Positions 16,112-23,805 of a stretch of DNA of 45,902 bases are shown here, piece after piece. Location of the stretch: assembly GCA_035478715.1 (NCBI GenBank), contig DATIJK010000020.1:1-45902 (forward strand). Reading direction: 5' to 3'. The notes under the pieces were generated by a model, which saw nothing but the letters and a program-made list of their open reading frames with translations, was not told the origin of the DNA and did no database searches. The stretch is from JAICLK01 sp035478715. GTDB lineage: Bacteria > Patescibacteriota > Saccharimonadia > Saccharimonadales > UBA4665. The first letter of the stretch is position 1. Each line of letters starts with the position of its first letter. The position numbers and the translations under genes were made by a program.

Positions 16112-16146
16112 AAATCTAAAAAGAGAAATTTATGCCCGCTGGGGCA
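16112..16146 (-). terminator. Possible terminator after the Nudix gene
   Basis: On the minus strand the stem TGCCC-CAGC-GGGCA (16146-16133) is followed by TAAATTTCTCTTTTT. The stem is short and the T-run is delayed. It would separate the HIT-Nudix pair from metG. Confidence 0.4.
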
Positions 16147-16201
16147 TCATCATTTTGGCAGAAAGCAGTCGGTTGATGGTAGATGACAAGTACATTTGAA
16201 T

Positions 16202-16669
16202 TTATTCTAACACCTCTGGGAAGAATTGACCAATCACGTTGATCATGCCCGGCATCAAATTAAGCTTTGGGATTTCTTTAGGCGTAAACCATTTCGCTTC
16301 GTCGGCTTCCCAATCGAGCGTAAACTTATCGGTAGTCACTTCCGCTAACAACGGTACGATTAGATACGTCTTATTATGCACAGGATCCTCCCGCAAAATT
16401 ACCTGTCCTTGCGTTAGCTTTGTAACATTGCTTTGTTTGATTCCTAATTCTTCACCAAGTTCCTCATAAGCTTTGGCTTCAATGTCCGAGCTGTCATCAA
16501 GGAAACCGGCGACTGCAGCCCAACAATCCGGGAACATCCGGCGATCGGCGCTTCGTTTCGCAAGCAATATCTTTCCGTTCCGCGTTACGACGACATCTAA
16601 CACTGGTGCATACCGGATATTCGTGTAATCCACCTGTCCTGGTTTTGGAACGAATTTCGGTTCGGGCAT
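16202..16669 (-). CDS. Nudix hydrolase with altered Nudix box
   Basis: Probable nucleoside-diphosphate-X hydrolase (substrate unknown), 155 aa. The Nudix box spans residues 55-77, GFLDDSSDIEAKAYEELGEE and following LGI. The core metal-binding EExxEE pattern (EELGEE, 69-74) is kept. Two box positions deviate from G-x5-E-x7-REUxEExGU: Ser61 replaces the first Glu, and Glu69 replaces the Arg. Whether this is still a hydrolase is open. It starts 26 bp after the HIT gene and is probably co-transcribed with it. Confidence 0.88.
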   Translation of the reverse strand: MPEPKFVPKPGQVDYTNIRYAPVLDVVVTRNGKILLAKRSADRRMFPDCWAAVAGFLDDSSDIEAKAYEELGEELGIKQSNVTKLTQGQVILREDPVHNKTYLIVPLLAEVTTDKFTLDWEADEAKWFTPKEIPKLNLMPGMINVIGQFFPEVLE

Positions 16670-16695
16670 AGCAAAAGTTAATAATTTATTGTGTT

Positions 16696-17112
16696 TTAAC
16701 GCAGTAGACGCGCGACGGCGTCACCTTCTACGTCATCTAAATCTGCATACAGATCTTCGGGATTCTGACCTTCAGCGATCTTGAACAGATAATCGCCTTC
16801 TGAACGGGGGATAACATGAAACAGAATGTGCTTGGCTTTTAGGCTGTTCGGCTCGCGGAACGGCCAATAGCTCTGGCGTATATCAAACCCGTCACCCAGT
16901 TTGCCCAGGAACCGCTTTTCTATCAGGAAAATCAGGTCGAAGCAGGCCTGTAGTTCCTCGGCCGTCAGCTCCCAAGGTTTTTCGATGTGGCGTTTTGGCA
17001 TGACAAGCACGTGCCCCGGTACTTTGTGCGGATCACTTATATATACTTTTGCTAAATCGTTTTCGCGCACCGGTTTTTCATCGCGGCTGCAAAATTGGCA
17101 TGTTGTACTCAT
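16696..17112 (-). CDS. HIT-family protein lacking the nucleophilic histidine
   Basis: Histidine-triad fold, 138 aa. The N-terminal CQFC, ENDLAKVY and PGHVLVMPKRH blocks are typical of HIT hydrolases. The active-site triad, normally H-x-H-x-H-x-x, reads H95-ILF-H99-VIP here: the middle His (the nucleotidyl-accepting residue) is Leu97. The codon is CTG and the frame is intact, so it is not a reading error within this sequence. The protein may bind nucleotides without hydrolysis or use another chemistry. CxxC at 5-8 could bind zinc. Confidence 0.88.
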   Translation of the reverse strand: MSTTCQFCSRDEKPVRENDLAKVYISDPHKVPGHVLVMPKRHIEKPWELTAEELQACFDLIFLIEKRFLGKLGDGFDIRQSYWPFREPNSLKAKHILFHVIPRSEGDYLFKIAEGQNPEDLYADLDDVEGDAVARLLR

Positions 17113-17183
17113 ATCAGAATAGTGTAGCTTTTTATTGCCTGGCGAAGCTATTCAGTTTGATAAAAACACAACATTAACTGTCT

Positions 17184-17212
17184 TTGCGCTTAAAGTTAAA
17201 CGGGTCTATACT
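17184..17212 (+). promoter_or_regulatory. Sigma70-type promoter for the 91-aa protein
   Basis: TTGCGC (17184-17189), a 17-base spacer and TATACT (17207-17212). Expected transcription start is near 17219, leaving a leader of about 275 nt. Confidence 0.55.
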
Positions 17213-17218
17213 TACTGA

Positions 17219-17494
17219 TAGTCATGGGTGGGCTTCCTTCGAAGCTTCGGCGGATTCCTCCACGCAGGCTTGTTAACAACCTGGGGAACATACTCACTAT
17301 CCTGATAAAACGGGAAAAGCGTCACTGTTGTCCCTTCAATTAAAATCTCTCAAGCAAAGGTTATTTGGCTGGATGGCTGCTCTGAACGGTAGAGTCCATC
17401 TGTCAAACCAGATAACGTTTACCCACAAAAACCCGTTCGTCAGCTTTGTAAGCTGATTCTCTTCATCAATTTTGACTCTATAGGAGCTTGAACT
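17219..17494 (+). promoter_or_regulatory. Long structured 5' leader
   Basis: Gene-free. It contains local stems ATCTG/CAGAT and CAGCTT-TGT-AAGCTG (about 17453-17467) and ends with AGGAGCTTGAACT before the ATG at 17495. No known riboswitch core is recognised. The region 17113-17183 shows nothing further. Confidence 0.35.
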
Positions 17495-17770
17495 ATGGAC
17501 ACACGACAAAACATTAACAAAGAGGTGAACGTAACTGCCTGGTACTTTCGGAATCGGCACCAGCGCATGACGGGTTACCCGCGGCGCATTGAGTACGAAC
17601 ATCGGGAGTACACATTCCTGGAGGGATTGCGCTTGATGATTCATAAGGGCAAACAGGCGGTTCAGCTGTTCGACATGACTGACGGTGCAAATAACTACCG
17701 TTTACGGTTTGACGATCAGCAGCATACATGGACGCTCGTAAGCATTAGACCTGCTGGCAGAGCGATCTGA
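17495..17770 (+). CDS. Small conserved-looking soluble protein, 91 aa
   Basis: Not assigned to a family. No signal peptide or membrane helix. It is rich in Arg and aromatics, with the blocks YPRRIEYEHREYTF and LFDMTDGANNYRLRFD, a beta-strand pattern with a terminal WTLVSI strand. It reminds me of small proteins common in CPR genomes, but that is memory, not a search. Its status as a gene is well supported: consensus promoter, AGGAGCTT ribosome-binding site 7 bases before ATG, and a strong terminator right after the TGA. Confidence 0.75.
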   Translation: MDTRQNINKEVNVTAWYFRNRHQRMTGYPRRIEYEHREYTFLEGLRLMIHKGKQAVQLFDMTDGANNYRLRFDDQQHTWTLVSIRPAGRAI

Positions 17771-17771
17771 C

Positions 17772-17796
17772 AAGACCCCGAAAGGGGTCTTTTGCT
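17772..17796 (+). terminator. Rho-independent terminator
   Basis: AAGACCCC-GAAA-GGGGTCTT (17772-17791), a perfect 8-bp stem with GNRA loop, followed by TTGCTT. It starts 2 bases after the stop of the 91-aa gene. Confidence 0.85.
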
Positions 17797-17855
17797 TAAT
17801 GACGACTTTCAAACTACTGATGCGGCGTGCTATCGTTAAACGAAAGCGGTAAAAC

Positions 17856-19430
17856 ATGGTACGTCGCACTAAAAAAGCTCTTAATCGCCGGAATTCACAC
17901 TTTCTTGATCTATCGAATCTCAACTTTCGTAAAGTTTTGATAATCATATTAATCGGCATTGTTGGCTTTTCTGCCATCCAGGCAATAAAAGCAGCGACTT
18001 ATGGAACGGGCGGCGAAGCGGAAAGCGGAACATTGTCTGGTAATGCATCGACGAAAAACGATGCAAATGCTTCTAATTCAAGTGCAGTGACTTTTGGTGC
18101 GTATATAACACCTTCAAATCTGCAAGCTTTTACTGGCGGCAACAACATTGCGCTCGTATGGGATATGCCGTCGGGACCCGTACAAAGTATTCAAGTCTAC
18201 CGGGACAACCAGCAGATTGCAACTGTATCGCCAACTGCAAGCGCTCCGTTTCAAAATGGAAAACTTGGCAAGGAGTACGACGATTCTAACGTAACTGCCG
18301 GAATAACATATCAATATAAAATCCGTGCAATAACTTCGACGGGGGCTACTTCCGCATTCACCTCAACAGTATCCGCAATCCGGCCGACGAGTACTTCGCC
18401 GGTACCAACGATTACAGTCGACACTTCGAAGGCCGCTCAATATAGCACACTTATTTCATCAAACGTCGTGCCGATGCTGAAAACTTGGTACCCGAAAGTA
18501 TCTGACAAAATTGCTTACCCGACATATACACCACCGGCGAACTTTAAGATCGTCATCGACCCGGCATACATCGGCGCCTGTGCGACGGGTAATGATATTA
18601 TCACCTGTGACCCGAATTGGATTAACGGACAAGTCAATGCGTCTACGCCCGCCGGAAATAATATCGCAGCCACGTTTGTCCATGAGTCGACTCATGTAGT
18701 TCAGAATGGATATCCGAATGACACGACCGGCTGGGCGCAAGAAGGTATGGCAAGTTGGGCAAGTGATTTTTATGCCCGTCAGAATATCAATAGCTATATC
18801 CCTCACGCCGGTGAACCGCTGGGCGGATATACTGTTGGGGCATATTTTATAAATTACATCAGGAAAACTTATACGGACAATTTTCCGCGGGATGTGAACC
18901 TCGCACAACACGGAGGAGTTTATTCGAGCACGGTTTTCGCGAACGATACAGGCGGCAAGACGCAGGCACAAGTCTGGCAGGAAGCGATCAATCAATATAA
19001 CAGTTCGACGAGCACGATAGCTGATTCCGCCGGAAAATGTCTAGAAGTACAGAATGGTACAGTCGGATATGGTACCAAATTGCAGATCAATACTTGCAGT
19101 GGGGCTAATCAGCAGAAATGGGCGCTCACGTATCACAATACGTCAAAAACGGGCTTGTTCGAAATCACTACACCTTCCATCGGAAATCCGACTGGTACAC
19201 AATGGTGCGTCGATGTCTCAGCCAGCGGGACGGCAGATGGATCTATAGTTCAATATTGGGGTTGCAACCAGACGAACGCGCAATTATGGACGAAGGGGTC
19301 GAATGGAAGTCTGGTGAACGTCAATTCCGGGAAATGCCTGGATACTTCTGGCGGCAGCTCGGCGAACGGAACGCAGATTGTTATAAATACCTGCACTGGC
19401 AGCGCCAGCCAGAACTGGGCCACACCGTAA
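17856..19430 (+). CDS. Secreted HExxH metalloprotease-like protein with FN3-like and ricin-type lectin domains, 524 aa
   Basis: A basic N-terminus and hydrophobic segment (about 26-46) give export or membrane anchoring. An AESGTLSGNA block (55-64) follows. Residues about 84-180 look like a fibronectin type III domain. Residues about 185-385 hold a zinc-protease motif HESTH (276-280) and GWAQEGMASW (292-301), the arrangement of the basic secretory protein (BSP) peptidase family, whose third ligand lies in the second block. Residues about 387-524 form a ricin B-type beta-trefoil, with three QxW repeats (420-422, 476-478, 519-521) and GKCL at 393 and 493. It probably cleaves proteins while bound to surface glycans. 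The target is unknown; for an epibiont, a host-surface role is attractive but inferred. Confidence 0.87.
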   Translation: MVRRTKKALNRRNSHFLDLSNLNFRKVLIIILIGIVGFSAIQAIKAATYGTGGEAESGTLSGNASTKNDANASNSSAVTFGAYITPSNLQAFTGGNNIALVWDMPSGPVQSIQVYRDNQQIATVSPTASAPFQNGKLGKEYDDSNVTAGITYQYKIRAITSTGATSAFTSTVSAIRPTSTSPVPTITVDTSKAAQYSTLISSNVVPMLKTWYPKVSDKIAYPTYTPPANFKIVIDPAYIGACATGNDIITCDPNWINGQVNASTPAGNNIAATFVHESTHVVQNGYPNDTTGWAQEGMASWASDFYARQNINSYIPHAGEPLGGYTVGAYFINYIRKTYTDNFPRDVNLAQHGGVYSSTVFANDTGGKTQAQVWQEAINQYNSSTSTIADSAGKCLEVQNGTVGYGTKLQINTCSGANQQKWALTYHNTSKTGLFEITTPSIGNPTGTQWCVDVSASGTADGSIVQYWGCNQTNAQLWTKGSNGSLVNVNSGKCLDTSGGSSANGTQIVINTCTGSASQNWATP

Positions 19431-19441
19431 TGTAATGCTGG

Positions 19442-19690
19442 CTAATCAGATTCCGTACTACTCGCTAGCGCGTCTACGGCAATTGCTGATTCCGAAACTG
19501 TATTTGTAGAAGGCGTAGATTCGACTGATACCAATCCGGATAAGCAAAGTACACCGCTCCAAGCGATGTCTAATTCTCGCGGAGTCCAATCCCGTAATAC
19601 GCTTAACTTGGGTAACCGACCCGGGTAAAATCTATCCTCGGATTGTTCCGGTTGAAAAGTAGGATGATAACCGACAAATCGTTGCTTCAT
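19442..19690 (-). CDS. Small uncharacterised protein, 82 aa
   Basis: Not recognised; soluble, with a Pro/aromatic N-terminal half and a Ser/Thr/Ala-rich C-terminal half. Support as a gene comes from a TATAAT box 7 bases before the ATG (19698-19703), which fits leaderless expression, and from its convergent fit with the protease gene. Confidence 0.55.
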   Translation of the reverse strand: MKQRFVGYHPTFQPEQSEDRFYPGRLPKLSVLRDWTPRELDIAWSGVLCLSGLVSVESTPSTNTVSESAIAVDALASSTESD

Positions 19691-19697
19691 GCAATCA

Positions 19698-19703
19698 ATT
19701 ATA
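19698..19703 (-). promoter_or_regulatory. -10 box giving a leaderless mRNA
   Basis: Minus-strand TATAAT (19703-19698), then 7 bases (TGATTGC), then ATG at 19690. Transcription would start at or next to the start codon; no Shine-Dalgarno fits. Confidence 0.5.
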
Positions 19704-19741
19704 TAAAAGCTTCGCGGAAGATAGAGTGAAAAATCAAACAG

Positions 19742-20407
19742 TTATGTATGTTTGATGTACGAGTTTAAAATTCCATCGGTACCATTCGATGACCAAAGTA
19801 GAACGGTTGGCACTCGCTTGTCTGGTAAAGACTTAATCGCTGTTTCCGAACCATTAACTTCCAACCATTGCCATCGGCCTCCGTCTGCTAAGCGGCTTGC
19901 GATCATCGAAGAAGCTATGCGGTGAGCGGCTTTGCCTCTATTTTTGAAGCTTTTTTGCTGGCCCAAAAAAGCAAAAAAAGCTGCCATTGTGATCCCGAAA
20001 CCTATTTCCTGTTTTTCACTGTAATGCGGAGCCATTTGCTCTTTGTAAACATCAGAATTGGGTCTCGCATGATGCAAATTGCCAACCCCGAAACCAATTA
20101 CAAAGCCCACTCCGGCGCCAATGGCTGAAGCAACAGCCATAAATCCGAGCGTGCGGCGACGTGTAAGTTTTGCGGAAGCAGCGCTAAGTCGATCGGCTAA
20201 TGATCTGCCTTCATCGGTTAACGGCAATGCAAGGCTCCAATGGTCAACTTCACTCAAGCCACAGTCGAGCGCCAGCATATTCACGAGGGGATCATTAAGC
20301 GGATTACCTTCACTGTCAACAACAAAAGGCAGTGTGTCAGCAATCCAAGCGACATCGCGGTCAGATACGTGCACGCGGCCATCTTGCTTAGTGGTTTCAA
20401 TAGACAT
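19742..20407 (-). CDS. Uncharacterised protein with a central membrane region, 221 aa
   Basis: Not recognised. Residues 1-80 are soluble and acidic. RRRTLGFMAVASAIGAGVGF begins a Gly-rich membrane helix (about 85-108), and a second hydrophobic stretch (about 135-150) makes a two-helix membrane region. The rest is soluble. The Gly-zipper-like helix (GAGVGFVIGFGVG) may oligomerise. It stands alone; no clear ribosome-binding site is seen. Confidence 0.65.
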   Translation of the reverse strand: MSIETTKQDGRVHVSDRDVAWIADTLPFVVDSEGNPLNDPLVNMLALDCGLSEVDHWSLALPLTDEGRSLADRLSAASAKLTRRRTLGFMAVASAIGAGVGFVIGFGVGNLHHARPNSDVYKEQMAPHYSEKQEIGFGITMAAFFAFLGQQKSFKNRGKAAHRIASSMIASRLADGGRWQWLEVNGSETAIKSLPDKRVPTVLLWSSNGTDGILNSYIKHT

Positions 20408-20491
20408 AAAAATTGATGGTCAGCTAAGCGGGACTCGAAACCACACAATTCGAGCGAATTTTAATTGTAATGATTTATTTATATTACTCAG

Positions 20492-21172
20492 CTAATTGGT
20501 ATACGAATAGGCTTTTTTGAATGTAATGCTAACGTTGCCCGAATTCGTGCTATTTGATTGTGATGTGTATACCAGTTTGCCATTTCCTGCTTCGGCAGCA
20601 GAAGGGTTAATCCCTATATAAAGTAGCGTGACGACCGCATGTCCATCTGCGGCAACTTGTACTGCCGTATCGCTGCTGTCGTAAACGGCATGCAGTGTTT
20701 TCTGCTCGCCGCCAGGCAATTGCAGCGTAAATTGGTTAAGATCGTACATTTGATTGTTTGTCGTCGAATTGTGTATGACTACGTTGGCTATGCCTGCTTC
20801 CCCTTGCGAGAACGCCGTGCTGCCAAACTGCGTCGCGTATAAAGCACTGACGACAGTCGCATCACCATTATCAATGGCCAGCTTGTCGCTCTGCTGCTGC
20901 CCATATGTTAAGGCACACGTAACTCGATTGTCAGCAGCGTCTGTATTATATGAATTCGCTTTATCGGTAACTTCTTTGGAGCATGGAGCATTTCCGACAC
21001 TGGCCTGTTGTTGCGAAGCATTTGACGTGTTTGTGGATTTCGACGTCTTTGATTTATCTGATGAATTTTTATAGACTAGCCATCCGATAATTACAAGTAA
21101 ACCGACAACTACAATGACCAGAATAAGCTCTACGGCACTAAAACCTTTTTCATTTTTTTTATTATTTTTCAT
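20492..21172 (-). CDS. Solitary type IV pilin-like protein, 226 aa
   Basis: A class III signal KKNEKG/FSAVELILVIVV: prepilin peptidase cleaves after Gly10, and Glu sits at mature position 5. A hydrophobic helix follows (about 11-32), then a Ser/Thr/Lys linker and a beta-rich C-terminal domain with two Cys. An ATG 30 codons further upstream (21262) would overlap tRNA-Leu; the ATG at 21172 has GAAGGA 5 bases before it and places the leader correctly, so I take that start. It is over 7 kb from the pilus assembly genes and could be a minor pilin or DNA-uptake pilin. Confidence 0.88.
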   Translation of the reverse strand: MKNNKKNEKGFSAVELILVIVVVGLLVIIGWLVYKNSSDKSKTSKSTNTSNASQQQASVGNAPCSKEVTDKANSYNTDAADNRVTCALTYGQQQSDKLAIDNGDATVVSALYATQFGSTAFSQGEAGIANVVIHNSTTNNQMYDLNQFTLQLPGGEQKTLHAVYDSSDTAVQVAADGHAVVTLLYIGINPSAAEAGNGKLVYTSQSNSTNSGNVSITFKKAYSYTN

Positions 21173-21234
21173 GAAATCCTTCGATGTTAATTCAATTGTA
21201 GTATATAACTGTGGATTTCTTAGCACAAGCAGTA

Positions 21235-21321
21235 TGGTGGGCGAGGTGGGACTCGAACCCACAAGGCATTGCTGCCAACGGATTTTAAGTCCGTCGCGTA
21301 TACCAATTCCGCCACTCGCCC
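21235..21321 (-). tRNA. tRNA-Leu (anticodon UAA)
   Basis: 87 nt including encoded CCA. Acceptor stem GGGCGAG/CTCGCCC, discriminator A, anticodon stem ACGGA/TCCGT with loop CTTAAAA (UAA), a long variable arm as in class II tRNAs, and T-arm GTGGGTTCGAGTCCCAC. Confidence 0.96.
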
Positions 21322-21348
21322 TCGTCAGACCCTACGCCTCTGCCTCGT

Positions 21349-21453
21349 TTTGCCTATTCGGCAAAAGCTTCGGCTCACGGCTATGGCCTTCCTCTCAAAA
21401 CTTCAAACGGTCGGCTGCGCTCCCTGATTTGAAGTTTTGTGAACGCTTCGCGT
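21349..21453. repeat. Palindrome-rich segment beside tRNA-Leu
   Basis: The main feature is a perfect 12-bp inverted repeat CAAAACTTCAAA/TTTGAAGTTTTG (21396-21407 and 21428-21439). Shorter stems flank it: TTTTGCC-TATTC-GGCAAAA and GAACGC-TTC-GCGTTC. It lies upstream of the tRNA on its strand and beyond the 3' end of the gene at 21519-21908. Confidence 0.6.
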
Positions 21454-21518
21454 TCTAATCGCAACAAGACGATTATATAGCTAATTGTGTTACTGCGACA
21501 ACTTCTTTGAAGAAATTT

Positions 21519-21908
21519 TTATAACAGAGCTGCCAAATCTTTTGGTGATTTTACTACTTTGTCTATCAAAGCGTCGCGGCAGGGGTCGCCGGTTTTGGGT
21601 GATAATGCGAAAACCGGAGTGCCGAGTGCTGTCGCATATGCCATTTCCATCGCCACACTGACACCGGCGTAATCATTTTTGTTAAAGACAAAGCAGACTT
21701 CGGCCTTGCGCACCCAGTCGAAATGCTCAAGCGTCAGACCTTTGAAAATTTTCTGTGTAATCAAATCATTCTGGATATGGTCACCTTCGGCGATTCCTGG
21801 CCGGAAATCAGGCTCAAAAACGAGCACGCCCAGCTTTTCCAATTCCCTGCAAAACTTTGCGATTTCCGCTTTATACCGTTTTGACCCGCAAACTACAACT
21901 GATTTCAT
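21519..21908 (-). CDS. Nucleoside 2-deoxyribosyltransferase-like protein, 129 aa
   Basis: Rossmann-like single domain. VVVCGSKRYKAEI (strand-loop-helix), a central EHFDWVRKAEVCFVFN and GVSVAMEMAYATALGTPVFA, where the Glu before the Met fits the catalytic position of the deoxyribosyltransferase/DUF4406-like superfamily. The substrate is unknown: nucleotide salvage or removal of damaged nucleotides. The TATAAT box 8 bases before the ATG suggests a nearly leaderless transcript, divergent from the next gene. Confidence 0.75.
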   Translation of the reverse strand: MKSVVVCGSKRYKAEIAKFCRELEKLGVLVFEPDFRPGIAEGDHIQNDLITQKIFKGLTLEHFDWVRKAEVCFVFNKNDYAGVSVAMEMAYATALGTPVFALSPKTGDPCRDALIDKVVKSPKDLAALL

Positions 21909-21916
21909 AGTCCGGT

Positions 21917-21926
21917 ATTATACAAT
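21917..21926. promoter_or_regulatory. Overlapping divergent -10 boxes
   Basis: Only 27 bp separate the two start codons (21908 minus, 21936 plus). ATTATACAAT (21917-21926) contains a minus-strand TATAAT, 8 bases from the minus ATG, and a plus-strand TACAAT, 9 bases from the plus ATG. The two transcripts cannot both be initiated here at once, so they should interfere. Confidence 0.4.
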
Positions 21927-21935
21927 AACTTCATC

Positions 21936-22706
21936 ATGGATAAGATACTGACTGTCGCGACATGGAATATATCCGAAGGACACTTGGCCCGTTCTTCTAA
22001 ATTGTTCGATTACGATCAAGAGGAAAATCTGGAGTATTTCGTTGTGCAGTTGCGAAAAATTAATCCGGAAATCATTTGCCTGCCAGAAATTAATATGCCA
22101 AACAAGCAAGATGGTGTAACTCTGACATCCAGAATCGCTAAATCTCTGGGTTTTGATAATTCGCATGAAAAACCATTTCACCACTCACTTTTCTACAAAG
22201 ATAGATCGCTCGGATTGGGTCTAGTTTCTTCACTTAATTTTTCGGTTACCGACGTTCCGCTTGACCAACCGGATTTTCCGCTAATATTCGAGAACGGAAC
22301 GCCCGCGTCTGATCATACCCGCTGGCTTTTCGTGGCAGATTTTGAATCCTTCGCTTTGGCGACCACCCATAATTGGCCGATGAGAGTTTTCCAGCACTCG
22401 TACGACAGCGAGCCAGGCGCGGGTTATGGCAGATACCTCGACAAAACTTATCTTCAAGTTCTGCCAAACAACAAGCCGCTAATTTTCGCTGGTGATCTCA
22501 ATTTCAATACTCCTGAAACAGTCATCCCACAAACTATAAATACGTTTAAGTTGCATGAAGCATTGCCTCAGGATCAACCGACGAGGAATGATAACAACCG
22601 ATCCGACCACATCCTATATGGTCCAGGATTTGAATGTATCGAAGCAAAAATAGTTCCAGGCAAAGGCGATCATTACCTTTGTTATGCAAAATTGAAATTA
22701 CAATAA
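21936..22706 (+). CDS. Endonuclease/exonuclease/phosphatase (EEP) family protein, 256 aa
   Basis: Metal-dependent phosphodiesterase fold. The N-terminal ATWNISEG matches the EEP TWNI-x(S/E) Asn motif, ICLPEI carries the catalytic Glu, FAGDLNFNTPE is the central DxN motif and the end has RSDHILYG and GDHYLCYAKL with the SDH/GDH catalytic His. No signal peptide, so probably cytoplasmic. Whether the substrate is nucleic acid, an inositol phosphate or a lipid cannot be told from the sequence. Confidence 0.9.
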   Translation: MDKILTVATWNISEGHLARSSKLFDYDQEENLEYFVVQLRKINPEIICLPEINMPNKQDGVTLTSRIAKSLGFDNSHEKPFHHSLFYKDRSLGLGLVSSLNFSVTDVPLDQPDFPLIFENGTPASDHTRWLFVADFESFALATTHNWPMRVFQHSYDSEPGAGYGRYLDKTYLQVLPNNKPLIFAGDLNFNTPETVIPQTINTFKLHEALPQDQPTRNDNNRSDHILYGPGFECIEAKIVPGKGDHYLCYAKLKLQ

Positions 22707-22721
22707 ACTACTTTCAAAGCG

Positions 22722-22758
22722 CATCCTCCATAGCTCACTTCGTGAGCGACGGAGGATG
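22722..22758. repeat. REP-like hairpin at the 3' end of tRNA-Cys
   Basis: CATCCTCC (22722-22729) pairs with GGAGGATG (22751-22758), with an inner stem GCTCA-CTTCG-TGAGC. It overlaps the encoded CCA end of the tRNA by 2 bases and lies just after the EEP stop. It may act in tRNA 3' processing or as a weak terminator for either strand. Confidence 0.55.
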
Positions 22759-22830
22759 GAGGCGCGTACGAGAGTCGCACTCGTGTACAAGGTTTTGCAG
22801 ACCTTTGCCTAACTCCTCGGCCAACGCGCC
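22757..22830 (-). tRNA. tRNA-Cys (anticodon GCA)
   Basis: 74 nt including encoded CCA. Acceptor stem GGCGCGT/ACGCGCC, discriminator U as required for Cys, anticodon stem AAGGT/ACCTT with loop CTGCAAA (GCA) and T-arm ACGAGTGCGACTCTCGT. Confidence 0.95.
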
Positions 22831-22862
22831 GTATCGAAGCGTTTCACTACACTTCTCCGCTA

Positions 22863-22902
22863 AAAATCACAGCAAAAACTAAATTCGCAAATTTGTGATT
22901 TT
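22863..22902 (-). terminator. Possible terminator of the HdeD operon
   Basis: AAAATCACA (22863-22871) is inverted against TGTGATTTT (22894-22902), with an inner AAATT/AAATTT stem. Read on the minus strand, it follows the gene ending at 22971 and finishes in a short T-run. The loop is long, so this is tentative. Confidence 0.35.
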
Positions 22903-22970
22903 GTTACGACACATCAGATTATACAAGACGGTCTTACGGTTGCCTACTTGTTATTGTTGGCGCAATGAAG

Positions 22971-23210
22971 TTATCGGCGGAAAAATAGTGCCCTGATCAT
23001 GCCGATCAACCCGAGTGTCGCAATTATTCCGCCAATAAGTATTACCAGACCTGCAGTAGCTGGAATGTGCACCGCATTACTGTACGTATCGACATAGTCG
23101 CGACCGTCATGTAATGTCGCACCGAAGAACATTATGAAGAAGCCGAATGCCGTACCAAGCGCCGAGAATATGAACGGCATAGCCGGAATTTTTCGTTGCA
23201 TGTTCACCAT
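22971..23210 (-). CDS. Small two-helix membrane protein, 79 aa
   Basis: Two transmembrane segments (about 12-31 and 50-74), separated by a short polar loop, with a basic C-terminus. Not recognised. It starts 9 bp after the HdeD-like gene and probably shares its transcript. An internal ATG at codon 4 has GGTGAAC before it and could be the true start. Confidence 0.7.
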   Translation of the reverse strand: MVNMQRKIPAMPFIFSALGTAFGFFIMFFGATLHDGRDYVDTYSNAVHIPATAGLVILIGGIIATLGLIGMIRALFFRR

Positions 23211-23219
23211 TTGAACAAT

Positions 23220-23771
23220 TTATCGTTTTGCGGGAACTTTTTTGAGCTGATTGTGGTCTTTAATCGCCGATGCAATGATGACTGGACCAGATACCAATGC
23301 ATAGATTCCGATTACCCATACGAACGCTACACCGCTGGAAACAGGCTGGAACAGCATGATGATGCCGACAAGTAACGAAAGTGCGCCGACCACAATCAAT
23401 GCCGTACGCATACCGCCAGACAAATCGTCCATAAACGCCGCGACAATTTCAAACACACCTCTGAAAATGAATGCGAATCCGATCAACAGGATCAATGTCG
23501 CGAATCCGACATGCGGGTGCCGTAACAGATACACACCGATGCCGACTTGCAACAAAGCCAGCAGAACTTTCATTATCCAAACGCCGACGCCTTCGCCCCA
23601 GCTGAAGATACCGACGAACAGATTAATCAACCCGCTCGCCAGCAAGAACGCTGCGAACAGATACAAAAATGTCAGCGCCGTCAATCCCGGCCAGAATACT
23701 GCCGAAATACCGAATAATAGTGCGACCACCCCCTCAGCGACACGTATGCCCCACATACTGTCTTCTTGCAT
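23220..23771 (-). CDS. HdeD-family (DUF308) membrane protein, 183 aa
   Basis: Six predicted membrane helices arranged as three similar two-helix units, with Gly-rich turns (GIRVAEGVVALLFGI near the start; VVGALSLLVGIIMLFQP later), the layout of HdeD/DUF308 proteins linked to acid or envelope stress in other bacteria. A strong AGGAGGG lies 4 bases before the ATG. First gene of a two-gene unit with the 79-aa protein. Confidence 0.85.
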   Translation of the reverse strand: MQEDSMWGIRVAEGVVALLFGISAVFWPGLTALTFLYLFAAFLLASGLINLFVGIFSWGEGVGVWIMKVLLALLQVGIGVYLLRHPHVGFATLILLIGFAFIFRGVFEIVAAFMDDLSGGMRTALIVVGALSLLVGIIMLFQPVSSGVAFVWVIGIYALVSGPVIIASAIKDHNQLKKVPAKR

Positions 23772-23805
23772 AAACCCTCCTTGTTATAAGTCCCTTGTAC
23801 GTATA

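Noticed and set aside
20425..20455. GGGACTCGAAACC, like a tRNA T-arm on the minus strand
   Set aside because: No acceptor, anticodon or D arm can be folded around it; at most a tRNA relic.
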